From NCBI RefSeq assembly GCF_009689005.1, contig NZ_AP021879.1, forward strand, positions 4,704,652 to 4,768,651: DNA of 64,000 bases. The letters run 5' to 3'. Positions 15,827 to 26,100 of the stretch are shown piece by piece. The stretch is from Desulfosarcina ovata subsp. ovata. Its GTDB lineage: Bacteria; Desulfobacterota; Desulfobacteria; Desulfobacterales; Desulfosarcinaceae. The notes under the pieces are model-generated. The model searched no databases. It saw only the letters and a list, made by a program, of their open reading frames with translations, and was not told where the DNA came from. Position numbers and translations under genes: made by a program. Position 1 is the stretch's first letter; every line of letters starts with the position of its first letter.

Positions 15827-18325
15827 ATGACTTTTTTCATTACCCCGGATACTTATGCCCTTACCATCGAGCCGGACCTCGACCGTTTCACCTTTGCCGG
15901 CCAAATGGTCCTTTCCGCCACCGCCGACCAGCCGGTGGCGACCATTGACCTGGACTGTGCCGAGCTGGCCATCTGGCGCTGCCTGCTGGGTACGGACGAG
16001 AAGGACGCGCCACCGGTCGAATGCGCCTTCTGCGTCGACCCGGCCAAGGAGGCACTGACGGTGCAGTTGCCCAAGACGGTCTCGGGATCGTTTGTTCTGA
16101 CCGTCGAATACACCGGCCGGATCAACGACCGCATGGCCGGCTTCTACCGCAGCCGGATCCATGTGGACGGCGGCCCCAGCCACATGGCGGTGACCCAGTT
16201 CCAGGAGAGCGATGCCCGCCGGGCGTTTCCCTGTTTCGACCATCCGGCCCGCAAGGCGGTTTTCACGCTGGAGATGCTGATCCCCAAGGGGCTGACGGCC
16301 ATCGCCAACACCGCGGTCCAGTCCGCCGACGAACTGGACGACGGGCGCCAGCGGATTGTTTTCGAACCGACGCCCAAGATGTCCACCTACCTGCTCTTCT
16401 TCGGGGTGGGGCCCTTCGAGATTCATACCGACGACGTCGATCCCCGGGTGCGGGCCGTCTGCCTGCCGGGCATGGGCGAGCAGACCGGATTCGGCAGGGT
16501 GTTCGGCCGCAAGGCCCTGGCCTACGGTGAGGAGTACTACGCCATTGATTACCCCTTGAGCAAAATGGATCTCATCGCCGTGCCCGATTTCGCCTTCGGC
16601 GCCATGGAGAACTGGGGCGCCATCACCTTTCGTGAGAACCTGCTGCTGCACGTTCCCGGTGTCACCTCCCGCGAGGGGGAGTCGCGCATCTGCGAGGTGA
16701 TCGCCCACGAGATCGCCCACCAGTGGTTCGGCAACCTGGTTACCCCTGAGGATTGGAAGTACCTGTGGCTGAACGAGAGCTTTGCCACCTATTTCGGCTA
16801 CGGCATGGTGGACCACTACCACGGGGACTGGGAGATCTGGCAGCAGTTCGTGCGCAGCCAGACCGAGACGGCCCTGGCCCGCGACGCCCTGCACGAAACC
16901 TTTGCCATTGAAATGCCCGGTGGCGCTGCGGTGGCCATTACCACCAGTACGGCACCGATCATCTACAGCAAGGGGGGCAGTGTCCTGCGGCAACTGGAGG
17001 CCTGGATCGGACCGGACCATTTCAAGGCCGGGCTGCGGCATTACCTGAAGACGTACACCTATGGCAGCGCCGCCAGCCATCATCTTTGGGAGGCCCTTTC
17101 CGAGGTTTCCGGCATGCCGGTAACCGGACTGATGAAAAGCTGGGTCACCCAGCCCGGTTTTCCGGTCATCACCGTCCGGCGCAGCGGCGAGACCCTCGCC
17201 GTCAGTCAGCGGCTTTTCTCATATCTGCCCAACGATTCCGCCCAGTTCTGGATGGTACCGTTGACGTTGACCACTTATCGCCAGGATGGATCGAGCGCGA
17301 TCCAGACCCTGATCATGGACCGGCCGGAAGCCGAAATCGCCCTTCCGCCGGGCAGTATCGCCTACAAGATCAACCCCGGGCAAACCGGGTTCTACCATGT
17401 GCATTGCGCGGATACCGACAATCTCGATCACCTGGGCGCCATGGTGAAAACGGGCTCCCTACCGGCCATGGACCGCTGGGGGGTGCAGAACGATCTTTAT
17501 GCGCTGGTCAAATCCGGTGCCCTTCCCATGGCCACCTACCTGACCATGGCCGGTAACTATATCAACGAAACCGACTACCTGCCCCTTTCCAGCCTGGACA
17601 GCCACCTGTTCGAGGCCTATCTGCTGCTCGAGGGGGAGGTACGCACGCGTACCGGCCAGGTGGCCGAGTCGCTGATCCATGCGGCCCTTGCAACCGTTGG
17701 GGACGTGCCGGTTGCGGAGGAGTCCCAGACCACGGCCATGCTGCGCGACCAGCTGCTGGTCCACGCGGCGCTGCTGGGCAATCGGGCGGTGACAGATGGC
17801 CTCGATGACCAGTTCAAGGTCTTTATGGGGGGCGGGGACGTTCCGGCAGATATTTTCCGGGCGGTGATGACTGCCGGTGCCGTCAGCGGTGACCAGGCGG
17901 CCCTGGATGCCATGATCCGCCGCTATGAAGCCAGTTCGGTGGAGCATGAACGCATGACCCTGGTGGCGGCCTTGGGCAGTTTCCGCCAGTGGCCCCTGCT
18001 GGAAAAGGCCCTGGACTATGCCCTGGAACGGGTGCCGGACCGCATCCGCTTCATGCCCCTGGTGGCCGCGGCCGGTAATCCGGCGGCCGGCGAGCACCTC
18101 TGGCCCTGGTTCGAGGCCAATCTGGCGCGCATGCAGACGATGCATCCGCTGCTTTTCGAACGGGTCGTGGCGGCCTTCGTGCCCGGTCCCGGTCTCACGG
18201 ACCCCGAGCGCACCCGGGCTTTCTGCAAGACTCTGCTGGAGCAACAGCCCCGCCTGAAGGACGTGCTGGCGCTCTCCCTGGAGCGGCTGGCGGTGAATGC
18301 GGCCATGAAGGCACGCGAAAAGTAA
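15827..18325 (+). CDS. M1-family zinc aminopeptidase
   Basis: The protein has 832 residues from ATG 15827 with GGAG upstream; the ATG at 15797 is less likely. It has an N-terminal beta domain, then the exopeptidase motif GAMENWG near residue 257 and the zinc site HEIAH near 294-298 with the second glutamate in NESFATYFG about 18 residues on. The C-terminal helical domain (from about residue 530) is of the ERAP1-C type. It removes N-terminal residues from peptides. There is no signal peptide, so it should be cytosolic. The length and domain order are those of eukaryote-like M1 enzymes rather than E. coli PepN. It stands alone: the next gene converges from the other strand 2 bases after its stop. 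Confidence 0.92.
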   Translation: MTFFITPDTYALTIEPDLDRFTFAGQMVLSATADQPVATIDLDCAELAIWRCLLGTDEKDAPPVECAFCVDPAKEALTVQLPKTVSGSFVLTVEYTGRINDRMAGFYRSRIHVDGGPSHMAVTQFQESDARRAFPCFDHPARKAVFTLEMLIPKGLTAIANTAVQSADELDDGRQRIVFEPTPKMSTYLLFFGVGPFEIHTDDVDPRVRAVCLPGMGEQTGFGRVFGRKALAYGEEYYAIDYPLSKMDLIAVPDFAFGAMENWGAITFRENLLLHVPGVTSREGESRICEVIAHEIAHQWFGNLVTPEDWKYLWLNESFATYFGYGMVDHYHGDWEIWQQFVRSQTETALARDALHETFAIEMPGGAAVAITTSTAPIIYSKGGSVLRQLEAWIGPDHFKAGLRHYLKTYTYGSAASHHLWEALSEVSGMPVTGLMKSWVTQPGFPVITVRRSGETLAVSQRLFSYLPNDSAQFWMVPLTLTTYRQDGSSAIQTLIMDRPEAEIALPPGSIAYKINPGQTGFYHVHCADTDNLDHLGAMVKTGSLPAMDRWGVQNDLYALVKSGALPMATYLTMAGNYINETDYLPLSSLDSHLFEAYLLLEGEVRTRTGQVAESLIHAALATVGDVPVAEESQTTAMLRDQLLVHAALLGNRAVTDGLDDQFKVFMGGGDVPADIFRAVMTAGAVSGDQAALDAMIRRYEASSVEHERMTLVAALGSFRQWPLLEKALDYALERVPDRIRFMPLVAAAGNPAAGEHLWPWFEANLARMQTMHPLLFERVVAAFVPGPGLTDPERTRAFCKTLLEQQPRLKDVLALSLERLAVNAAMKAREK

Positions 18326-18327
18326 TT

Positions 18328-18978
18328 TTAGGCGTTTGTCTGGGAAGAATCGATCACATTCTTGAAGCGGCCGATCTCTCCATCCAGCAAACTCGGGTTT
18401 CTGAATTGCGGATACGGGTGGTAACGATCGTCTTCGAAGGGCTCGTGCTGGGGATCGGTCAGATCCAGGATCTGCCTTGTGTAACAGAACGCACCGTAGC
18501 GCACAAAACCATATCCGCCGATCAGGGGCAGTTCATGGCGCAACCCCTTTGCCGTGCCGATGATTTTTTTGCTGACCGGCGTAATGCCATCTTGCGTGAA
18601 GATCTGGTTGACCAGTTGGATGATGGGGGGGATATCTTCCGCCGATTTGCAGTACAGCGTGGCGAATTTGCCCTTCACCAGTCCGCTGAAATTCTCATAG
18701 TGCCGTTTTGACGCCGCATATTTATAAACCAGGCCGGTGGACGCCATGCGATTTTCAAACAGTTGCAGGGATGGCAGGACCCGGGCGTATTCGGCCGGGT
18801 AGATGGAAAGATGAATTTTCCATCCGGCAACATACCACTGCACCTGCCGGCGCATTTGGGGGGTGATTTCGCGGGTTGTCGACCGGCGGAAAAAAAAGGT
18901 TTGCGTGTGCATTTCGCAATCACGCATGATCGCCGTATAATCGCTGTCCCGGAATGAACGGATCGAATGCCAAGGCAT
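18328..18978 (-). CDS. Stand-alone protein resembling the LanKC/RamC N-terminal (phosphothreonine-lyase-like) domain
   Basis: The protein has 216 residues. I see the order GWKIHLSI (residues 52-59), a lysine segment GLVYKYAA (82-89), GKFATLY (103-109) and VRYGAF (159-164). The same order (GWKIHVSA, VSFKFA, GKFxTxY, xRYGAF) occurs in the N-terminal lyase domain of class III lanthipeptide synthetases, related to the OspF/SpvC phosphothreonine lyases. His56 and Lys86 would be the acid/base pair. There is no kinase or cyclase domain and no nearby precursor peptide, so lanthipeptide synthesis is not implied. It follows tesA by 51 bases on the same strand and may be co-transcribed. The match is from memory and short motifs; the activity is unproven. 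Confidence 0.5.
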   Translation of the reverse strand: MPWHSIRSFRDSDYTAIMRDCEMHTQTFFFRRSTTREITPQMRRQVQWYVAGWKIHLSIYPAEYARVLPSLQLFENRMASTGLVYKYAASKRHYENFSGLVKGKFATLYCKSAEDIPPIIQLVNQIFTQDGITPVSKKIIGTAKGLRHELPLIGGYGFVRYGAFCYTRQILDLTDPQHEPFEDDRYHPYPQFRNPSLLDGEIGRFKNVIDSSQTNA

Positions 18979-19029
18979 GGTATCTGGATTTTCTCCTCTA
19001 TTGACGGTGTGGGTTTTTCCCCGGCATGC

Positions 19030-19770
19030 TCATTCGGCCGAAGACTTCCGGATGGCGTCCATCACATAAGGCAACACCGTTTCCACCACAACCGCGTACC
19101 CACGGTCCGTGGGATGCAGATGGTCCGGCTGGTTGAGGCTGCTTTTGCCGGCCACGCCTTCGAGAAAAAACGGGATGAAAATCAGGTCGTGCTTTGCGGC
19201 GATGCTCGGGTAGATGCGGGCAAAGGCATGGGTGTAGTCGGGTCCCAGGTTGGGCAGCATCAGCATGCCGGCCAGAATCACCTGGATCTGGTGGGCCTTG
19301 AGTGTGGTGACCAGCTGGTCGAGATTGGCTTCCAGCAGGCCGGGATCCAGGCCGCGCAAACCGTCGTTGGCGCCGGTTTCAAGGATAACGATATCTGGAG
19401 AGAGACTGCCGATCACCCAGTCGATGCGCGACACGGCGCCGCTGCTGGTTTCACCGCTCACCCCGGCATTGACCACGCGGTAGTCGTGGCCGGCCTCCTG
19501 CAGTCGCCGTTCCAGCTGGGCCGGATAGGCGTCTTCTGGGGATACCCCCAAGCCCGCGGTGAGGCTGTCGCCCATGGCCACGATGGTGCCGGCATAGGCG
19601 GGTACGGGCGCTTGGACTTGGGTGTCGGCATTTTCATTGGTCGGTTCCTGGCTGCAACCGGATAGAACCAGGCTGAAACCGATTACCAGCAAGATCAACC
19701 CATTGCGCAGTCGCTGCCGAGCACGCAGCCGGGTATTGGAATCAAAGGTGCTTTTTAAAGAATTAGCCAT
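19030..19770 (-). CDS. tesA: SGNH-family arylesterase/thioesterase I (TesA/TAP type)
   Basis: The protein has 246 residues. A long N-terminal membrane-targeting stretch ends in a lipobox-like LSGC near residue 40, so it is probably a periplasmic lipoprotein rather than the cleaved soluble E. coli TesA. The SGNH blocks are all visible: AMGDSLTAG (nucleophile Ser), the Gly of VVNAGVSG, ETGANDG (Asn) and DHLHP (Asp and His). It hydrolyses acyl thioesters and esters. Its start overlaps the end of the permease gene by 8 bases, giving the ybbA-ybbP-tesA cluster as one transcript; in E. coli the same three genes are adjacent but divergently arranged. Confidence 0.88.
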   Translation of the reverse strand: MANSLKSTFDSNTRLRARQRLRNGLILLVIGFSLVLSGCSQEPTNENADTQVQAPVPAYAGTIVAMGDSLTAGLGVSPEDAYPAQLERRLQEAGHDYRVVNAGVSGETSSGAVSRIDWVIGSLSPDIVILETGANDGLRGLDPGLLEANLDQLVTTLKAHQIQVILAGMLMLPNLGPDYTHAFARIYPSIAAKHDLIFIPFFLEGVAGKSSLNQPDHLHPTDRGYAVVVETVLPYVMDAIRKSSAE

Positions 19771-22258
19771 TCTGTTGCTCCCTTAAGAAAACCACCGGTT
19801 TCTTGGCCATGATCGATCGCGAAGCGAACAATCCCACGGCGATGGTGAGCAGCGTGGTTACCGCGATCAATGCCAGCGACAATGGCACAAACGGACGATA
19901 AGCGATATCAAATTTTTCAACGCAGATCCACCAGGCCCCGGCCTGGGCCATGCAAAGGGCCAGGCTACCGCCAAGCAAACCGATGATCAGGTTTTCCAGG
20001 GCAAAGACGCTGAGGACGAACCGCTGGCCGGCGCCCAGGATTTTATAGTAAACCGATTCCAGCATGCGCTCGTTGCGGGTGGCGAACACGGCGCTGATCA
20101 GAATCAGGATTCCGGCGGCGATGCTGAACAGGCTGAACAGGCGCAGAATGCGCGCCAGACGTGACATCAGGCGGGCCAGGGTGCCGAGGGTCTGGGACAT
20201 GTCGATGACGCTGATGTTGGGCAGGTGGGCCACAATCCTATTTTGCAGCCGGCCCAGTTCGCCGGTCGGTACCTTCAGGGCGGCGAAGAGGGTCTGGGGC
20301 GCCTTTTCCAACACCGGTGTGGGGAAGACGAAATAGAAGAACGGGCTCAGGGCGCGGTTGTCGCGCGTGCGGATGCTGGCGATGCGGGCGGTCAGGGCTA
20401 CGCCCTGGATGCTGAAGCGGATGCGGTCGCCGATGCGCATGGGCCGCATGTCCAGCACGGTATCCATCACCGATACCTGGGGCTCGTCCCAGTCGCTGCG
20501 AAACAGGCTATCGCCCTGGATCAGGGTTTCGTCGTCCAGCAGGGTCTCGCGGTAGGTCAGGTTGAAGACGCGCGCGAGGTTGTCGCGCCGCTGGCTGCTC
20601 TCCCGGCCGTGGTCGATGGCCGCACCGTTGATCGCCATCACCCGTGCCCGCACGATGGGGTAGAAGGTCACCGGCCGGCCCACGAGCGTGACGAAGGCTT
20701 CGGTCTGACCCCGCTGGATGTCAATGAAATAGGCGTCGGGCATATCGTCGGGAAAGGAACGCACAAAGGTGGCGTTGAGGTTTCTTTCGATGAGCAAATC
20801 CCCGAAAATGACGGTCAGCGAGACGGTCAGGGTGATCAGCACGGTACGGGTGGCATTGCCCCGGCGAAAGAGCCCACGGACCGCCTGGCGCAGGGCCAGG
20901 TGACGGATCGGCAGGCGCCGGATCGTCCCCAGGGCCAGCTGGGCCAATCCTGCCGCGGCCAGGATCATGGCCGCGATGGCGCCCACGAAGGTGATGCCAA
21001 AGCGGATGTCGCGCATGTGCCACAGCACCAGGACCAGGAAAAAGCAGAACGTCACCAGACCGAAGAGAATTCCGGGCCAGCGGCTGGCCGCCTCCTGACG
21101 CTGGCGGTTAAAGATCTGTACCGGGCGCAGGGCCTTGAGCCGGTAGAGCGGCAGCAATGAGAAGAGAATCACCACGGCCGCACCCAGCCCGACGGCCTCG
21201 GCAATGCCCCGCCAGGCGATGGACAATTGCAGCCCTTCGGGCAGAAACGGCGCCAGAATGCCGGCCAGACCGAACTGCACGGCCACACCGCTGGCCATGC
21301 CCAGGCCGCTGCCCACAGCGCCCAGGAGGGCGATCAGCAGCAGAAAGTGAACCGTAATGAAACGCCCGCCGGCGCCCACGGCTTTCATCACGGCGATGGT
21401 GGTCCGTTTTTCGTTGAACAGGGCCGTCAGGGTGCTCTGGATGCCCAGCCCGGCGACAATCAGGATAAACAGCCCGACCAGTTTCAGGAAGAAGAGAAAA
21501 TTGTCCAGAAAACGTTTCACCGCCGATCGGGCGGTCAGGTAGGTGTCGATGCGCGTGGTGTCATCGGGGTTGGCCTGTTTCAGCGTTGCGGCGACGGCAT
21601 CCACCTGTGTTGGAACCGACACTTTGAGCAAAACCAGGCGACGGATGCGGCTGCCGGTGGCCATCAGACCCATGGCCTTGAGATCCGCGGCGTGGATGAA
21701 GACCCGCGGGCCGAAGGCGAACAGCTCCAGGGGCCGGTCCGGTTCGGCAATGACCACATCGACGATCGTCAGGGTAGTGTAGCCCACCTTCAGGGCATCG
21801 CCCACCCGCAGCCCGGTGCGGTCGAGCAGGGTCTGTTCCACGATGGCCGTACCGGGTGCCAGCACCTGGCCGAAGGGCCGTCCTGAGGCCAGGGAGACCT
21901 GACCGTAGAAGGGATAGCCCGGTTCAACCACCTTGAGCCGGGAAAAGAGCGAGGCCGACTCGTCGGTGGCGCGCACCACGCTGGAGAGCTCGTAGATGCG
22001 TGCCACCTGAACGGCTCCCTGCGCGGCCAGTCGGTCGATGGCCTGCGTCAGCGCCGGGGCGACGGGCGCGTAGGATCGCACGACGATATCGGCGGCGTGC
22101 AGGTTGCGGGCGTCTTTGGCCAGGGCCAGGGCGATGCTGCGGGCGAAACCGGAAAAGGCAGTCAGGGTGGTCAGGGCCAGGGCCACGCAGAGCACGAAAA
22201 GCAGGGCCTGTCGGGACGAGCGGCGCGCCTGGCGCCAAATGGTGGTCAGGTGCTTCAT
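19763..22258 (-). CDS. ybbP: FtsX-like ABC transporter permease (YbbP family)
   Basis: The protein has 831 residues from the ATG at 22258; the frame stays open 70 codons upstream through the ATPase gene, but that part is out-of-frame shadow. It begins with a transmembrane segment after MKHLTTIWRQARRSSRQAL. It has a MacB-like periplasmic domain (about 45-240) and three helices around 250-390. A second copy of the same layout follows, and the last helices end near RSIMAKKPVVFLREQ. Two FtsX repeats with 8 or more helices are typical of COG3127/YbbP. It pairs with the ATPase directly upstream (2-base gap) and with tesA downstream. The substrate is unknown; envelope lipid or lipoprotein handling is the usual guess. 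Confidence 0.85.
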   Translation of the reverse strand: MKHLTTIWRQARRSSRQALLFVLCVALALTTLTAFSGFARSIALALAKDARNLHAADIVVRSYAPVAPALTQAIDRLAAQGAVQVARIYELSSVVRATDESASLFSRLKVVEPGYPFYGQVSLASGRPFGQVLAPGTAIVEQTLLDRTGLRVGDALKVGYTTLTIVDVVIAEPDRPLELFAFGPRVFIHAADLKAMGLMATGSRIRRLVLLKVSVPTQVDAVAATLKQANPDDTTRIDTYLTARSAVKRFLDNFLFFLKLVGLFILIVAGLGIQSTLTALFNEKRTTIAVMKAVGAGGRFITVHFLLLIALLGAVGSGLGMASGVAVQFGLAGILAPFLPEGLQLSIAWRGIAEAVGLGAAVVILFSLLPLYRLKALRPVQIFNRQRQEAASRWPGILFGLVTFCFFLVLVLWHMRDIRFGITFVGAIAAMILAAAGLAQLALGTIRRLPIRHLALRQAVRGLFRRGNATRTVLITLTVSLTVIFGDLLIERNLNATFVRSFPDDMPDAYFIDIQRGQTEAFVTLVGRPVTFYPIVRARVMAINGAAIDHGRESSQRRDNLARVFNLTYRETLLDDETLIQGDSLFRSDWDEPQVSVMDTVLDMRPMRIGDRIRFSIQGVALTARIASIRTRDNRALSPFFYFVFPTPVLEKAPQTLFAALKVPTGELGRLQNRIVAHLPNISVIDMSQTLGTLARLMSRLARILRLFSLFSIAAGILILISAVFATRNERMLESVYYKILGAGQRFVLSVFALENLIIGLLGGSLALCMAQAGAWWICVEKFDIAYRPFVPLSLALIAVTTLLTIAVGLFASRSIMAKKPVVFLREQQNG

Positions 22259-22260
22259 GG

Positions 22261-22926
22261 TCAATCGTCCAGCCGGCCGTCTTTGAGGGGCAGCACCCGG
22301 TCCGCGGTCCGGGCGATTTCCGGGTTGTGGGTGACCATCACCAGGGTGGCGCCATGGGCATCTTTGAGATCGATAAGCTGTTGCAGAACGATGCGGCCGT
22401 TCTCCGAGTCGAGATTGCCCGTGGGTTCGTCGGCGAAGATCAGCTTGGGCCGGTTGATCAGGGCCCGGCACAGGGCCACGCGCTGCTTTTCGCCGCCGGA
22501 AAGCTGGCTGGGCAGGTTATCCGCCCGTGGCGACAGGCCCACCTGGGCCAGCAGCTCCGCCGCCCGGCGCGCCGCATCCCGGTCGCCGCTGAGTTCGGCC
22601 GGAAACATGATGTTTTCCACGGCGGTCATGGATGGCACTAGGTGAAAGGATTGAAACACGAAACCGATGGTCCGGTTGCGCAAGGGCGCCAGTTCCGTTT
22701 CCCTGGCCGTGGTGATCTCCCGGCCGTCGATGAAGACCCGGCCGCTGGTGGGCTGGTCCAGCCCCGAGAGCAGTGTCAGAAGGGTGGTCTTGCCGCTGCC
22801 GCTGCTGCCGTTGATCACGATGAACTCGCCGGCTTCCACGGAGAGGGACACATCCGCCAGCACGGTGATGTCGCGGTGATCGATCCGGTAGGTTTTGGTG
22901 AGGTGATGGGCATCGAGGATGGGCAT
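22261..22926 (-). CDS. ybbA: ABC transporter ATPase of the LolD/YbbA type
   Basis: The protein has 221 residues. Walker A is GSSGSGKT (about 40-47), the Q-loop is in FVFQSFHL, the signature is LSGGEKQR (about 144-151), Walker B is LIFADEPTGNLD and the switch His is in MVTHN. It is the MacB/LolD subfamily, which powers FtsX-type permeases by mechanotransmission. It is the first gene of the ybbA-ybbP-tesA cluster. The 237 bases between it and the divergent DrmA gene must hold the promoters of both; I see no strong consensus there. Confidence 0.9.
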   Translation of the reverse strand: MPILDAHHLTKTYRIDHRDITVLADVSLSVEAGEFIVINGSSGSGKTTLLTLLSGLDQPTSGRVFIDGREITTARETELAPLRNRTIGFVFQSFHLVPSMTAVENIMFPAELSGDRDAARRAAELLAQVGLSPRADNLPSQLSGGEKQRVALCRALINRPKLIFADEPTGNLDSENGRIVLQQLIDLKDAHGATLVMVTHNPEIARTADRVLPLKDGRLDD

Positions 22927-23163
22927 GGGCGTCTCTCGTCTTGTTGGCTATGCTTCGGCTTCAGAGTTAAATCCAAACATAAGGCACGATCACCATTTTT
23001 CAATTTTGCTCAAGAAAGCCATTTTTTTTCGAGCCTCAGCTTGGGTCTAATTACCTTTCCAAGGAGTGCAGTATCCTGAATTTGTACACTTTCCTTGACT
23101 TCTCTGCCTGATTATGAGTAAGAATTCATTTCAACCCCCTTTAGGAAATCGAGAATATGGTAG

Positions 23164-26100
23164 ATGAACAACCATGAAGCGTCTCCATATATCGAACCCC
23201 GCCGTCGTTTGGTCCGGTGGCTGCGAACATGCCTGATGGGCCCCGGTCCGAAATACGACGTCGAATCGGAAAAAGATATTCTCAACGGCCAACGTCCGAC
23301 GCAGTTTTATCCCACCGGGATTCTGTTTCCCATCACGCCGGGTGGCGCAGGTATCGATCGGGCGGCAGAACCGGAAGATGACGAGGACGGCGTTGCCTCA
23401 TCCGACCGGGACGCGGATTCGATGGGAGATGACCGCGCCGCCAAGCCCGCCGGTCATTCCAGACGCTACATTGCCCCTTCAGCCGTCGGTTTTTCGTTTT
23501 ACGCCTCACGCGACATTGAATTCCACGTATCCGCCTGGGGTGCATCCTACCGGAGCCTATCCCGTGCCCGACACCAGTGGCAACGCATCCCCCTGAGCCC
23601 GAACAACGATCGCGCTGCGTTTGCGTTTCCATCCCCCCCGTCCCACCAACGGATCGAGTTCCGGCATCCGCTATGGGTGAACCCAGACGACGTTCCCCGG
23701 GCAGAGATATTCAGCCTGTGGCGCCCGTACAATTCGGGATGGTTGATTTCCATCAGCCTGTGCAACCGGCAACAGGTTTGCCGGGCCGACGAAATTCTGC
23801 CGCCGGAAGAAGAGAAAATTCGTCTCGAAGAAATGGCGTTTTTTGAAGTCGAACTCGCCTGCGCGATTGACGCGGGCGAAATCTATCCCTACCCACGCAA
23901 GGACCCTTCCCTCTTGGACGACGAGGAGATCGAGCTGGAACTGCAATACCGGCGCAAAAAGATTTTCGCCATCGGCCATGGGGCGGCGGTGGATTGGCAG
24001 CTTGACGCCGGGCGGGTCGACCGGCTGCAAACGGACTTTCTGCCCACGGCGGAAGTTCCCCTGGTCACTCCCGACAACGAGGCCATCGATCCCCGTACCC
24101 TGGCCCTTGATTTCCTGAGCCGGACCGGTACGGACCCGGACGTTTTCACGGCCCTGGAGGCGTTTGTGCAGGCCTACGGCCAATGGCTGGAAGCGCGGCA
24201 GGAAACCGTCGACCATTTTGAGGGATCGGAAAAAAAGGCCGGCGAACGGATCTTGGGGCGGATTCGCACGGCGCGTGACCGCATGGCCGGAGGCATCGAT
24301 CTGCTGCGGCGGCACCCGGCGATGGCCGAGGCCTTTGCCCTGACCCACGCGGCCATGCGCAGCCAATGGGCCCAGCAGGACCGTATCCGGGGCAGGGCGC
24401 CGCGTACCTATCGCTGGCGGCCGTTTCAATTGGGTTTCCTGCTGCTCACGATCCGGTCCGTGACCGATGCGGACTGCGCCGAACGGGACATCGTCGACCT
24501 GATCTGGTTCCCGACAGGGGGTGGCAAGACCGAGGCCTACCTGGCCCTGATCGCCTTTCAGATCGTCTGGCGCCGCATGCAGTTTCCCACCAGCGGCGGC
24601 GGTACGGCAGTGATCATGCGTTACACCCTGCGGCTTCTGACCCAGCAGCAATTCGAACGGGCGGCAAGGTTGATCTGCGCCCTTGAAATCCTGCGCCAAC
24701 GCCGGCCGGAACGCCTTGGCAGGGAACCGATTACCGCCGGTATGTGGGTCGGCAGCGCCACGACCCCCAATACGTTCAAGGATGCCATGGCCGAGATCCG
24801 CAAAGCCTCGCCGGACCAGGCGCCGCGGCGGTTCGTGTTCACCCGCTGCCCCTGGTGCGGCGGGCGGCTTTGGTGTCCCGGCGAACATGCCACCCGCCAT
24901 GGGTTCCACGCAACGGACGCCCGTTTCCAAATCCGTTGCTTAAACCGGGAAAATTGCGCGTTCGGCAGCCGGGATCCGGGCGCCTTGCCGCTGAACGTGG
25001 TTGACGAGGCGCTTTATGCCGATCCCCCGACGCTCTTGTTTGCCACGGTGGACAAGCTGGCCCGCCTGGCCTGGGACCCCCGCACCGTGGCCTTTTTCGG
25101 CCATGGTGCCTGCCGGCCACCCGAATTGATCGTGCAGGACGAGTTGCATCTGATCGCCGGCGCGTTGGGGTCCATTGTGGGCATTTATGAGGCCGCCCTG
25201 GACGCCGTGCTGATTCAACGGGGGATTTATCCCAAATATATTGCCTCCACGGCAACGATCCGCAATGCCCGGACCCAGATTCAAAAACTTTTCGGCCGGC
25301 GTCACGCGGTGTTCCCGCCTCCCGGCATTGATGCCGACGATTCGTTTTTCACCCGGGCGTTGCCGGTCGATCGACACCCGGGACGGTTGTACCTGGGATA
25401 TCTGGCCAGCATTGTTAAAAAAGAAGAGGCGTTTGCCGCCCTCACGGCCGCGCTTTTCGGCGCACCGGACGCAACCGGCATGGACACGCCAGCGCTTTCC
25501 GATGCCTGGCGTACCCTGATCGCCTACCACGGCAGCCTGCGCGGGGTCGGCGACAGCCATAACGCCTTGGCATACCGTACCAAATCGTATCGTGAGGCCC
25601 AGCATCAGCTTAAATGGTACGTTCGCCACGACCCGAGCGAGGAGGTTTCATCCGAGGATTCGGGCCGTCCGCAAAACGCCCCCCGCGTTGCCCAATTGAC
25701 CAGCCACTACTCACCCGAGGAGAACGCCCGGACCTTCGGACGGCTGGCCTGCCCGGCCGGCGAATCCGAATGCCTGGATGCCGTGCTGGCCACCAACATG
25801 ATCTCGGTGGGCCTGGATGTGGACCGCCTGGCACTCATGATCATCAACGGCCAGCCGCTGACCACGGCCGAGTACATCCAGGCCAGCAGCCGGGTCGGCC
25901 GCAGTGAGGTTCCCGGCCTGGTGGTGGCCAACTACTACCGCTGGCAGGCCCGTAGCCTCTCGCACTATGAGAATTTCAGGCCGTATCACGAATCCTTTTA
26001 CCGTTTCGTGGAACCGACCAGCGTTACCCCCTTCACGCCCCAGGTGCGTCGTCGGGCCCTGCATGCCGCCCTGGTCATCGTGATGCGCCTGAGCATCGAT

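Noticed and set aside
15803..17083. 426-codon frame antisense to the aminopeptidase; similar long antisense frames at 42597-43820, 43908-44846 and 62827-63906
   Set aside because: Such frames arise opposite GC-rich genes because stop codons are rare there. All are low-complexity and overlap clear genes on the other strand.
18328..18978. A lanthipeptide biosynthetic cluster
   Set aside because: Only a lyase-like domain is present; there is no kinase, cyclase, precursor peptide or transporter gene nearby.
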